NCBI GenBank assembly: GCA_002021875.1
Contig: CP018627.1
Coordinates: 6,758,001 to 6,822,000, forward strand
Direction: 5' to 3'
Source of the DNA: Streptomyces hygroscopicus
GTDB lineage: Bacteria; Actinomycetota; Actinomycetes; Streptomycetales; Streptomycetaceae
Length of the DNA stretch: 64,000 bases
This document shows positions 10,074 to 17,787 of this stretch, in pieces. The notes under the pieces were generated by a model that was given only the letters and a program-made list of their open reading frames with translations, made no database searches and was not told the DNA's origin. Every line of letters starts with the position of its first letter. Within the stretch, counting starts at the first letter, position 1. The position numbers and the translations under genes were made by a program.

Positions 10074-10667
10074 ATGACCATGGCCAAGCGCGACACCTAC
10101 ACGCCCGAATCGCTGCTCGCGGTCGCCGTGGAGGTGTTCAACGAGCGTGGCTACGACGGCACCTCCATGGAGCACCTCTCCCGAGCCGCCGGGATCTCCA
10201 AGTCCTCCATCTACCACCATGTGAAGGGCAAGGAGGAGCTGCTCCGGCTCGCCATAAGCCGTGCGCTGGACGGGCTGTTCGGCATCCTCCAGGAGCCCGC
10301 CGCACGCGACGGGCGGGCGATCGAACGGCTGGAGCATGTGACCCGGCGCACCAGCGAGGTGCTGATGGAGGAGCTGCCCTACGTCACCCTGCTGCTGCGC
10401 GTCCGGGGCAACACGGACACCGAGCGGTGGGCCATGGAGCGGCGCCGGGAGTTCGACCACCAGGTCGCCGACCTGCTCAAGCGGGCGGCGGCCGATGGCG
10501 ACCTGCGGTCCGATGTGGACGCCCGGCTGGCGACCCGGCTGCTCTTCGGCATGATCAACTCCATTGTGGAGTGGTACCGGCCGGGCCGCGGCGGGGCCGC
10601 GACCTCCCAGGAAGTGGCCGAGGCCGTGGTCCGTACGGCCTTCGCGGGCCTGCGCACGGAGCGCTGA
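10074..10667 (+). CDS. paaR: TetR/AcrR family repressor, likely PaaR
   Basis: 197 residues. An N-terminal TetR helix-turn-helix is visible (GTSMEHLSRAAGISKSSIYHH) with an all-helical ligand-binding part after it. It follows paaH by two bases. The paa regulators of Gram-positive bacteria are TetR proteins that release DNA on binding phenylacetyl-CoA. Sites with their published core lie before paaA and between paaN and paaH. The assignment to PaaR rests on this context and on the operator match, not on protein similarity I could compute. Confidence 0.8.
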   Translation: MTMAKRDTYTPESLLAVAVEVFNERGYDGTSMEHLSRAAGISKSSIYHHVKGKEELLRLAISRALDGLFGILQEPAARDGRAIERLEHVTRRTSEVLMEELPYVTLLLRVRGNTDTERWAMERRREFDHQVADLLKRAAADGDLRSDVDARLATRLLFGMINSIVEWYRPGRGGAATSQEVAEAVVRTAFAGLRTER

Positions 10668-10730
10668 GCGCTCCGCTGGAGGTGCACCGAGACGCCGTCG
10701 ATCGGCCGCGGCGCCGTCGTGGCCGGCCGC
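10665..10730. repeat. Dispersed repeat copy 2, starting at the paaR stop codon
   Basis: It begins TGAGCGCTCCGCTGGA, with the TGA being the paaR stop, and stays in register with copy 1 for 66 bases (about 83 percent identical by eye). It lacks the tandem 27-mers of copy 1. It lies between convergent paaR and the Lrp gene, where no separate terminator is obvious. Confidence 0.65.
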
Positions 10731-10747
10731 GCCCGCCCCAGCCCCCG

Positions 10748-11236
10748 CTACGGCTCCGAGTCCAGGTCCGTCTCCTCGAAGACCAGCAGCGTCCGGGTGC
10801 TCAGCACCTCCGGTATGGCCTGGATCCGGGTGAGGACCAGCTCGCGCAGCGAGCGGTTGTCCTCGGTGTGCACCAGCAGCAGCACATCGAAGTCCCCGCT
10901 GACCAGGGCGATGTGGGCGGCCCCTGGGAGCTGCCGGAGCTGTTCGCGCACGGTGCGCCAGGAGTTCTGGACGATCTTCAGCGTGATGTACGCGGACGCG
11001 CCCTGCCCGGCCCGCTCCTGGTCCACCCGGGCGCTGAAGCCGCGGATCACCCCGTCGTCGATCAGGCGGTTGATCCGGGCGTAGGCGTTGGCGCGCGAGA
11101 CGTGCACCTGCTCGGCCACGGAGCGTATGGAGGCGCGGCCATCCGTTCGGAGCAGACGCAGGATGTCGTGGTCGATGTCGTCCAGGGGGCGTGCCGGGGG
11201 TTTGCCGTCCGGATTGGCCATCTGTTCGCCCCGCAT
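10748..11236 (-). CDS. Lrp/AsnC family regulator (BkdR-like)
   Basis: 162 residues. The N-terminal winged HTH reads LDDIDHDILRLLRTDGRASI then VSRANAYARINRL. The C-terminal RAM ligand domain includes HIALVSGDFDVLLLV and VLSTRTLLVFEE. Lrp proteins sense amino acids such as leucine or phenylalanine. It is divergent from a 2-oxoacid dehydrogenase operon, which it probably controls. The start at ATG 11236 was chosen for GGGAGG nine bases upstream; ATG 11221 and 11257 are alternatives. An inverted repeat 28 bp upstream (11264-11280) suggests autoregulation. Confidence 0.88.
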   Translation of the reverse strand: MRGEQMANPDGKPPARPLDDIDHDILRLLRTDGRASIRSVAEQVHVSRANAYARINRLIDDGVIRGFSARVDQERAGQGASAYITLKIVQNSWRTVREQLRQLPGAAHIALVSGDFDVLLLVHTEDNRSLRELVLTRIQAIPEVLSTRTLLVFEETDLDSEP

Positions 11237-11263
11237 ATCGTCCCGCCTCCCCTTCATGGACGT

Positions 11264-11280
11264 CCTGTCTTCATGACAGG
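11264..11280. promoter_or_regulatory. Inverted repeat upstream of the Lrp gene
   Basis: CCTGTC-TTCAT-GACAGG, six-base arms with a five-base spacer, lies 28-44 bp upstream of the Lrp start and about 140 bp upstream of the E1alpha gene. The spacing resembles Lrp/AsnC operators. It is a candidate autoregulatory or shared site; binding is inferred only from its position. Confidence 0.5.
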
Positions 11281-11337
11281 CGCTGGAGAACCGTTTGTCC
11301 ACAGGCTTGGGTCGCCTGTAGCCAAAATGCGTCAACG

Positions 11338-11351
11338 ACCGAACAATCGGT
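11338..11351. promoter_or_regulatory. PaaR-like operator (one core mismatch) upstream of the first E1alpha gene
   Basis: ACCGAACAATCGGT differs from the site at 8484 only by A for G at position 8, and it keeps the ACCGA/TCGGT arms. It sits 69 bp upstream of the E1alpha ATG. On the minus strand it is followed 34 bp away by CCTGTGGACAA (11295-11305), the companion motif seen at the two paa sites. This suggests that the dehydrogenase operon is part of the same regulon. Confidence 0.55.
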
Positions 11352-11419
11352 AGGGGGAGGGCGATGCCGCACGGCACGCCCCGCCCTCCCGCCGTACGCC
11401 ACGCCCAGGAGGTCGCGAC

Positions 11420-12562
11420 ATGACGGTCCTTGAGCAGCCCGGTGCCTACCGGCCCACTCCCCCGCCCGGCTGGCAGCCCCGCGTAGAGGCCGGGCCGCTG
11501 CTGCCCGACGCGGAGCCGTACCGCCTGCTGGGCACCGCCGCTGCCGCCGGCATCTCCCCCGATCTGCTCACCCGGCTCCACCGCGAGCTGGTGCGCGGCC
11601 GCCGGTACAACACCCAGGCCACGGCCCTCACCCGGCAGGGCCGGCTGGCCGTCTATCCCTCCTCCACCGGCCAGGAGGCCTGCCAGGTCGCGGCCGGGCT
11701 GGTGCTGGAGGACCGCGACTGGCTCTTTCCCAGCTACCGCGACACCCTGGCCGCCGTGGTCCGCGGGCTCGACCCCGTCGACGCCCTGACCCTGCTGCGC
11801 GGCGACTGGCACTCCGGCTACGACCCCCACGCACACCGCGTGGCCCCGCTGTGCACCCCGCTGGCCACCCAGCTGCCGCACGCCGTCGGCCTCGCCCACG
11901 CCGCCCGCCTCAAGGGCGACGATGTCGTGGCCCTCGCCCTGGTCGGCGACGGCGGCACCAGCGAGGGCGACTTCCACGAGGCCCTCAACTTCGCGGCCGT
12001 CTGGCACGCCCCGGTGGTCTTCCTCGTCCAGAACAACGGCTTCGCCATCTCCGTCCCGCTCGCCAAGCAGACCGCCGCGCCCTCCCTCGCCCACAAGGCG
12101 GTCGGGTACGGGATGCCCGGCCGCCTCGTCGACGGCAATGACGTGGCCGCCGTCCACCAGGTCCTGGCGGAGGCGGTGCGCCGGGCCCGCGGCGGAGGCG
12201 GCCCCACCCTGGTCGAGGCGGTCACCTACCGCATCGAGGCCCACACCAACGCCGACGACGCCACCCGCTACCGCCCCGACTCCGAGGTCGAGGCATGGCG
12301 GGCACACGACCCGATAGCGCTCCTGGAGGACGCCATGCGGGACCGCCGCCTGCTGGACGACGAGGGAGTCCAAGCCGCGCGGGAGTCCGCGGAGCGGCTC
12401 GCCGCCGATCTGCGCACGCGCATGCACCAGGACGCGGTCCTGGACCCCATGGAGCTCTTCGAGCACGTCTACGCCGACCGGACCAGCCAGCTGCGCGAGC
12501 AGGCGGCCCAGCTGCGCGCGGAGCTCGACGCCGAGGCCGGCGACTCCGGGAAGGGGGAGTGA
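11420..12562 (+). CDS. bkdA: Branched-chain-type 2-oxoacid dehydrogenase E1 alpha subunit (first locus)
   Basis: 380 residues. The thiamine-diphosphate motif begins at LVGDGGTSEGDFHEALNF and ends at FLVQNNGFAIS. RIEAHTNADDATRYR is the usual phosphorylation-loop region. It decarboxylates 2-oxoacids made from Val, Leu, Ile or possibly aromatic amino acids. GGAGG lies about nine bases before the ATG. Its stop overlaps the E1beta start by one base. It is divergent from an Lrp gene, and a PaaR-like box upstream raises the possibility of an aryl-pyruvate substrate. Confidence 0.9.
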   Translation: MTVLEQPGAYRPTPPPGWQPRVEAGPLLPDAEPYRLLGTAAAAGISPDLLTRLHRELVRGRRYNTQATALTRQGRLAVYPSSTGQEACQVAAGLVLEDRDWLFPSYRDTLAAVVRGLDPVDALTLLRGDWHSGYDPHAHRVAPLCTPLATQLPHAVGLAHAARLKGDDVVALALVGDGGTSEGDFHEALNFAAVWHAPVVFLVQNNGFAISVPLAKQTAAPSLAHKAVGYGMPGRLVDGNDVAAVHQVLAEAVRRARGGGGPTLVEAVTYRIEAHTNADDATRYRPDSEVEAWRAHDPIALLEDAMRDRRLLDDEGVQAARESAERLAADLRTRMHQDAVLDPMELFEHVYADRTSQLREQAAQLRAELDAEAGDSGKGE

Positions 12563-13611
12563 TGACCACCGCCATCGGGGCCGACACCGCCCGTAAGCCC
12601 GCCACCATGGCCCAGGCCCTCGGCCGCGCGCTGCGTGACGCCATGGCCGCCGACCCGTCCGTCCATGTCCTCGGCGAGGACGTCGGCACCCTGGGCGGCG
12701 TCTTCCGGATCACCGACGGGCTCGCCAAGGAGTTCGGCGAGGATCGCTGCACCGATACGCCGCTCGCCGAGGCGGGCATCCTCGGCACCGCCGTGGGCAT
12801 GGCCATGTACGGGCTGCGGCCGGTGGTCGAGATGCAGTTCGACGCCTTCGCCTACCCGTCCTTCGAGCAGCTCATCAGCCATGTCTCGCGAATGCGCAAC
12901 CGCACCCGGGGCGCGATGCCGATGCCGATCACCGTGCGGGTGCCCTACGGGGGCGGCATCGGCGGCGTCGAGCACCACAGCGACTCCTCCGAGATCTACT
13001 ACATGGCCACCCCCGGCCTCCATGTCGTCGCCCCCGCGACCGTCGCCGACGCCTACGGGCTGCTGCGCGCCGCCATCGCCTCCGACGACCCGGTGATCTT
13101 CCTCGAGCCCAAGCGGCTGTACTGGTCGAAGGCCGACTGGTCGGCCGACGCCCCCGAGCAGGTGCCGCCGATCGGGCGCGCGGTGGTGCGCAGGCCCGCC
13201 ACCGGCGGCCGGCGCAGCGCCACCTTGATCTCCTACGGCCCCTCCGTGCCGGTATGCCTCGAAGCCGCCGAGGCGGCCCGGGCCGAGGGCTGGGACCTGG
13301 AAGTCGTCGATCTGCGCTCGCTCGTCCCCTTCGACGACGACACGGTGTGCGCCTCCGTGCGCCGCACCGGCCGCGCGGTCGTCGTCCACGAGGCCACAGG
13401 CTTCGGCGGGCCCGGTGGGGAGATCGCCGCCCGGGTCACCGAGCGCTGCTTCCACCATCTGGAGGCGCCCGTGCTGCGGGTCGCCGGATTCGACATCCCC
13501 TACCCGCCGCCCATGCTGGAGCGGCACCATCTGCCCGGTGTGGACCGGGTGCTGGACGCCGTCGCCCGGTTGCAGTGGGAGTCGGAGTGGACCGAGGGGA
13601 GCGCCGTCTGA
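12562..13611 (+). CDS. bkdB: Branched-chain-type 2-oxoacid dehydrogenase E1 beta subunit (first locus)
   Basis: 349 residues. Family blocks are VLGEDVGTLGGVFRITDGL, DTPLAEAGILGTAVGMA, VPYGGGIGGVEHHSDSSE and the C-terminal transketolase region VVDLRSLVPFDDDTV. Together with E1alpha it forms the alpha2beta2 decarboxylase. The start shares one base with the preceding stop (TGATG), so the longer in-frame reading was rejected. It is slightly longer than the second-locus copy at its two ends. Confidence 0.92.
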   Translation: MTTAIGADTARKPATMAQALGRALRDAMAADPSVHVLGEDVGTLGGVFRITDGLAKEFGEDRCTDTPLAEAGILGTAVGMAMYGLRPVVEMQFDAFAYPSFEQLISHVSRMRNRTRGAMPMPITVRVPYGGGIGGVEHHSDSSEIYYMATPGLHVVAPATVADAYGLLRAAIASDDPVIFLEPKRLYWSKADWSADAPEQVPPIGRAVVRRPATGGRRSATLISYGPSVPVCLEAAEAARAEGWDLEVVDLRSLVPFDDDTVCASVRRTGRAVVVHEATGFGGPGGEIAARVTERCFHHLEAPVLRVAGFDIPYPPPMLERHHLPGVDRVLDAVARLQWESEWTEGSAV

Positions 13612-14921
13612 TGGCTGTCGTACGGGAGTTCACCCTGCCCGATCTGGGCGAGGGGCTGACCGGCGCCGAGATCGTGCGCTGGCTGGTCCAGGTCGGTGAT
13701 GTGGTCGCGGTCGACCAGCCGGTGGTCGAGGTCGAGACCGCCAAGGCGATGGTGGATGTGCCGTGCCCCTACGGCGGCGTGGTGACGGCCCGTTACGGCG
13801 AGGAGGGCGCGGAGGTGCCGGTCGGGGCACCGCTGATCACGGTCGCCGTGCCGGAGGGCTCGGACGACGGCTCCGCTCCGCCGGTCACCGAGAGCGCGGC
13901 CGACGGCGGATCGGGCAATGTGCTGGTCGGCTATGGCACGGCCGGTCCCGCCGCGCGGCGCCGTCGCGTCCAGCTCTCCCCCGGGCCGCTGCGCGAGACG
14001 GCGGCGGTGGCCCCCGCCGGGCCCCTGCCGGTGATCTCGCCACTCGTACGGCGGCTGGCCCGGGAGCACGACGTCGATCTGCGCCGGCTCAAGGGTTCGG
14101 GCCCCGAGGGGCTGATTCTGCGGGCGGACGTGGAACGAGCGGTGGCGGCTCCCGCACGCGGACCCGCCCCCGCGCCCGCACCCGCGGCCGCCGCTGCCCC
14201 CGCGCCCGCCGCTGCACCCGCGGTCGCCCCGGAGGGGGAGCGGGTGCCGCTGCGCGGGGTGCGGGGCGCCGTGGCCGACAAACTCGCGCGCAGCCGGCGC
14301 GAGATCCCCGACGCGACCTGCTGGGTGGACGCCGACGCGACCGAACTGCTCGCCGCCCGCGCGGCGATGAACGCGGCGGGCGGGCCCAAGGTCTCGGTGC
14401 TCGCCCTCCTGGCCCGTATCTGCACGGCGGCCCTGGCGCGCTTCCCCGAGCTCAACGCCACGGTGGACATGGCAGGCCGGGAGATCATCCGGCTCCCCGA
14501 GGTCCACCTCGGCTTCGCGGCGCAGACCGACCGGGGCCTCGTGGTCCCCGTGGTGCGCGACGCACAGACGCGGACCATAGAGGGGCTGTCCGAGGAGATC
14601 GCCCGGCTGACCGAGGCCGCGCGGACCGGGACACTCGCCCCCGCGCAGCTCACCGGCGGCACCTTCACCCTGAACAACTACGGGGTCTTCGGGGTCGACG
14701 GCTCGACGCCGATCATCAACCATCCCGAGGCGGCGATGCTCGGGGTCGGGCGGATCGCCCCGAAGCCCTGGGTGCACCAGGGCGAGCTGGCGGTGCGCCA
14801 GGTGGTGCAGCTGTCGTTCACCTTCGACCACCGGGTGTGCGACGGGGGCACCGCCGGCGGATTCCTGCGCTACGTGGCCGACTGTGTGGAGCAGCCCCTG
14901 GTGTTGTTGCGACGGCTGTAG
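13611..14921 (+). CDS. bkdC: Dihydrolipoamide acyltransferase E2 (first locus)
   Basis: 436 residues. One lipoyl domain occupies residues 1-80, with the lipoyl lysine in VETAKAMVDVP. A peripheral-subunit-binding domain lies around ISPLVRRLAREHDVDL. An Ala/Pro linker follows, and then the catalytic acyltransferase domain with FDHRVCDGG (HxxxDG). It transfers the acyl group from E1 to coenzyme A. The ATG shares a base with the E1beta stop. No E3 gene follows; lipoamide dehydrogenase must be supplied from elsewhere. Confidence 0.93.
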   Translation: MAVVREFTLPDLGEGLTGAEIVRWLVQVGDVVAVDQPVVEVETAKAMVDVPCPYGGVVTARYGEEGAEVPVGAPLITVAVPEGSDDGSAPPVTESAADGGSGNVLVGYGTAGPAARRRRVQLSPGPLRETAAVAPAGPLPVISPLVRRLAREHDVDLRRLKGSGPEGLILRADVERAVAAPARGPAPAPAPAAAAAPAPAAAPAVAPEGERVPLRGVRGAVADKLARSRREIPDATCWVDADATELLAARAAMNAAGGPKVSVLALLARICTAALARFPELNATVDMAGREIIRLPEVHLGFAAQTDRGLVVPVVRDAQTRTIEGLSEEIARLTEAARTGTLAPAQLTGGTFTLNNYGVFGVDGSTPIINHPEAAMLGVGRIAPKPWVHQGELAVRQVVQLSFTFDHRVCDGGTAGGFLRYVADCVEQPLVLLRRL

Positions 14922-14950
14922 CGGCTGCCCGGCGGCGCCATACTCATGGG

Positions 14951-15778
14951 GTGACTCCAGGTGCGTATGACGCGGTGATCCTGGCCGGGGGCGCCGCCCG
15001 GCGGCTCGGTGGGGTGGACAAGCCCGCACTGCGGGTGGGCGGGCGAGCCCTGCTCGACCGGGTGCTGGACGCCTGTCCCGGCGCCGGGCGGACCGTCGTC
15101 GTCGGCCCGCTCAGGCCCACGGCGCGGCCCGTGCGGTGGGCCCGGGAGGAGCCCCCCGGCGGCGGCCCGGTCGCGGCCGTCGACGCGGGCGTCCGGCAGA
15201 CCACCGCTCCGGTCGTCCTCGTCCTCTCCGCCGATCTGCCCTTCCTCACCCCCGAGACCGTGGAGACCCTCCTCAACGGCGTCGAGGGCACCGAAGGCGC
15301 CCAGCTCATCGACTCCGACGGCCGCGAGCAGCCCCTTGTCGCCGCCTACCGCGCCGAGCCGCTGCGCCGCGAGATCGCCCTCCTCGCCACCGAGCACGGC
15401 GGCCTCGGCGGGCTGCCCCTGCGCCTGCTCGTCTCCGAGCTGGCCCTGGCCCGCCTCCAGCACCCCACGGCATCGTTCGACTGCGACACCTGGGAGGACA
15501 TCACCACGGCTCGAGCGCGCATCAGGGAGCATGGACGCGTGTTGGACGAATGGATTACCGCAGTCAAGGCCGAACTCGGGATCGACCTGGATGTCGACAC
15601 CGCGGCGCTACTCGATCTGGCCCGTGACGCCGCGCATGGCGTCGCCCGGCCCGCCGCCCCACTGACCACCTTCCTCGTCGGCTACGCCGCGGCCCAGAAG
15701 GGCGGCGGCCCGGAGGCACTGGCCGCCGCGACCGAGAAGGCCGCGGCGCTGGCCGCGCGTTGGGCCGAGGAGCAGTGA
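14951..15778 (+). CDS. MobA-like NTP transferase fused to a DUF6457 domain
   Basis: 275 residues. The N-terminal nucleotidyltransferase starts with the MobA-type loop LAGGAARRLGGVDKPALRVGG and has LSADLPFLTP further on; such enzymes guanylylate the molybdenum cofactor. From about residue 195 (RVLDEWITAVKAELGIDL) a second domain of the DUF6457 type follows. GTG start at 14951; no better start was seen. The 3' end overlaps the moeA start by four bases (GTGA), which supports a role in molybdenum cofactor maturation. Confidence 0.78.
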   Translation: MTPGAYDAVILAGGAARRLGGVDKPALRVGGRALLDRVLDACPGAGRTVVVGPLRPTARPVRWAREEPPGGGPVAAVDAGVRQTTAPVVLVLSADLPFLTPETVETLLNGVEGTEGAQLIDSDGREQPLVAAYRAEPLRREIALLATEHGGLGGLPLRLLVSELALARLQHPTASFDCDTWEDITTARARIREHGRVLDEWITAVKAELGIDLDVDTAALLDLARDAAHGVARPAAPLTTFLVGYAAAQKGGGPEALAAATEKAAALAARWAEEQ

Positions 15779-17787
15779 CACCACGCAACCCCCGGGACGG
15801 GGACCCGCTCGATCGAGAGGTCGACGAGGCGCTGGCGCTGGCCAACGAATCCCCACCGCAGGGTCCGGAGCAGCCACTCGGCGAGGAGGACGAGGACTGG
15901 GCGGACGCGGCCCTGAACCTGGCCAACGGCCGCCGGGACCGGCCCGCCCCGGAACGAGGCCGCGACGACAGCGCCGACCCGACCGGGACGGACTGGGCCG
16001 AGACCGCGCTCGACCTGGCCCATGAGCGGCCGGCGAAACGACGGGAGTGCCGCGATGAGACGGGAGGGGACGGGGGCGGAGAGGCGGCGGATCTGGAAGC
16101 CGACGTATACGTGTGGCGCCAATTTCTGGGTAACTCGACGCCAGAGGGCACTGGCAGTAAAAACACGCGGTCCAGAGCCCCCGCCCCGCAGGCCCCGGCC
16201 CCGTACCCGAAACGCACCCCAGCCGCACCCACCTCCCACCCGCACCCCCTTATGGACAAACCGCACCACAGCCCCACCTCCTGGCCCGACGCCCGCGCCA
16301 TCGCCGCCCGCGCCGCCGTCAAGGAGGCCGCCCACGCCGCCCCGGTGATGCGGCCGCTGTCCGAGGCGCTCGGGCAGGTCCTGGCCGCGCCGCTCGCCGC
16401 GCTCACCGACCTGCCGCCCTTCGACACCTCCGCCATGGACGGCTGGGCGCTCGCGGGCCCCGGCCCCTGGCGGCTGCCAACTGATGACAGGGACCAGGAC
16501 CACGGCATCCTCGCCGGACACGGTGAGGCCGCCGCCCTGCCCGACGGCCACGCCGTCCGCATCGCCACCGGAGCCCGCGTCCCGCCCGGCGCCACCGCCG
16601 TGCTGCGCAGCGAGTACGGCACCGACGCGGGCGACGGCTGGCTCCACGCGTCCGCCGCTCACCCCGTCGTCCTCGGCCAGGACATCCGCACCCGCGGCCA
16701 GGAGTGCCGCAGCGGCGATCAGCTGCTGCCCGCCGGGACGCTGGTCACCCCGGCCGTACTGGGCCTGGCCGCCGCGGCCGGGTACGACGAGCTGCCGACG
16801 GTGCGCAGGCCGCGCGTCGAGGTGCTGGTCCTCGGCGATGAGCTGCTCACCGAGGGGCTGCCGCAGGACGGCCGGATCCGGGACGCGCTGGGGCCGATGG
16901 TCGGACCGTGGCTGCGGGCGCTCGGTGCCGAGGTCATGAGCACCCGGCGGCTGGCCGACGAGGCGGACGCGGTGTGCGCGGCGGTGGCCGAGTCGTCCGC
17001 CGATGTCGTCGTGACGACCGGGGGTACGGCCGCGGGGCCCGTGGACCACGTCCACCCCACCCTGCGCCGCCTGGGCGCCGAACTGCTGGTGGACGGGGTC
17101 GCGGTGCGCCCCGGCCACCCGATGCTGCTCGCCCGGCTCGCACCCGCGAGCTCCGCGAGCTCCGCGAGCTCCGCGAGCTCCGAGAAGTCAGAAAAGGCCG
17201 AAAATCCCGGACCCCAGACCCGCCCCGCCCGGCATCTGGTGGGGCTCCCGGGCAATCCGCTCGCGGCGGTGTCCGGTCTGCTGACCCTCGCGGAGCCGCT
17301 GCTACGGACGCTGACGGGCCGCCCGGCCCCCGCCCCCGGCCCGGCCCCGCTGGCCGAGGCCGTACAGGGGCATCCGCGGGACACCCGGCTGGTCCCCGTG
17401 ACCTTCCGGCAGGACGCGGCGGTGCCGCTGCGCTTCAACGGCCCGGCCATGCTGCGCGGAATCGCGGTGGCCGACGGCCTCGCCGTGATCCCGCCCGGCG
17501 GGGCGAAGCGGGGCACCGAGGTCGAGGTGCTGGATCTCCCGTGGTCGGCGATCGCGACAGAGCAACTGAGCTACGCGGACCAATCACGCTACGCGGACCA
17601 ATCACGCCACACAGACCAAGCGCGCCACGCGGACCAAGCGCGCCACACGGGCCGAGCCAGCCGAGGCACAGACCAGGCCAGTCCCACAGACCGAGCCCGC
17701 CGCGCACCCCAAGCGAGCCACCGCACGGACAAGGCAGCGGGCCACGGAGACGGCGAGGACATATCCCCCGAGGAGGGCCCGGCGTGA
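15775..17787 (+). CDS. moeA: Molybdopterin molybdenumtransferase MoeA with unusual N- and C-terminal extensions
   Basis: 670 residues against a usual 400-430. The MoeA core begins near residue 160 (a second ATG is at 16252), with PFDTSAMDGWA, IATGARVPPGA, VLVLGDELLTEG, VTTGGTAAG and LVGLPGNPLAAV. It inserts molybdate into adenylylated molybdopterin. Residues 1-160 are acidic and hold three related motifs (EVDEALALANE, DWADAALNLANG, DWAETALDLAHE). The core is interrupted by a Ser-rich repeat (DNA 17146-17181), and the tail has hexapeptide repeats of the YADQSR type. It overlaps both neighbours by four bases. The start could instead be 16252. Confidence 0.82.
   Translation: MTPRNPRDGDPLDREVDEALALANESPPQGPEQPLGEEDEDWADAALNLANGRRDRPAPERGRDDSADPTGTDWAETALDLAHERPAKRRECRDETGGDGGGEAADLEADVYVWRQFLGNSTPEGTGSKNTRSRAPAPQAPAPYPKRTPAAPTSHPHPLMDKPHHSPTSWPDARAIAARAAVKEAAHAAPVMRPLSEALGQVLAAPLAALTDLPPFDTSAMDGWALAGPGPWRLPTDDRDQDHGILAGHGEAAALPDGHAVRIATGARVPPGATAVLRSEYGTDAGDGWLHASAAHPVVLGQDIRTRGQECRSGDQLLPAGTLVTPAVLGLAAAAGYDELPTVRRPRVEVLVLGDELLTEGLPQDGRIRDALGPMVGPWLRALGAEVMSTRRLADEADAVCAAVAESSADVVVTTGGTAAGPVDHVHPTLRRLGAELLVDGVAVRPGHPMLLARLAPASSASSASSASSEKSEKAENPGPQTRPARHLVGLPGNPLAAVSGLLTLAEPLLRTLTGRPAPAPGPAPLAEAVQGHPRDTRLVPVTFRQDAAVPLRFNGPAMLRGIAVADGLAVIPPGGAKRGTEVEVLDLPWSAIATEQLSYADQSRYADQSRHTDQARHADQARHTGRASRGTDQASPTDRARRAPQASHRTDKAAGHGDGEDISPEEGPA
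17146..17181 (+). repeat. Four 9-bp repeats inside moeA
   Basis: GCGAGCTCC is repeated four times in tandem and codes for an Ala-Ser-Ser run within the MoeA core, between ARLAP and EKSEK. Copy number in such runs often varies between strains. Confidence 0.85.
17572..17661 (+). repeat. Five 18-bp repeats in the moeA 3' end
   Basis: Five consecutive 18-base units code for YADQSR, YADQSR, HTDQAR, HADQAR and HTGRAS. The first two units are identical. They form the start of a Gln/Arg/His-rich tail of about 70 residues after the normal end of MoeA. Confidence 0.85.

Noticed and set aside
3556..11303. DnaA-box-like TGTGGATAA / TTGTCCACA motifs as a replication origin
   Set aside because: There are only three, spread over 8 kb, and none of the origin genes (dnaA, dnaN, gyrB) are here. 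They are better explained as part of the regulatory element.
16100..16250. An AT-richer patch before ATG 16252 as a molybdenum-cofactor riboswitch or internal moeA promoter
   Set aside because: No aptamer-like helices could be drawn with confidence. The region is in an uninterrupted reading frame coupled to the gene before it.
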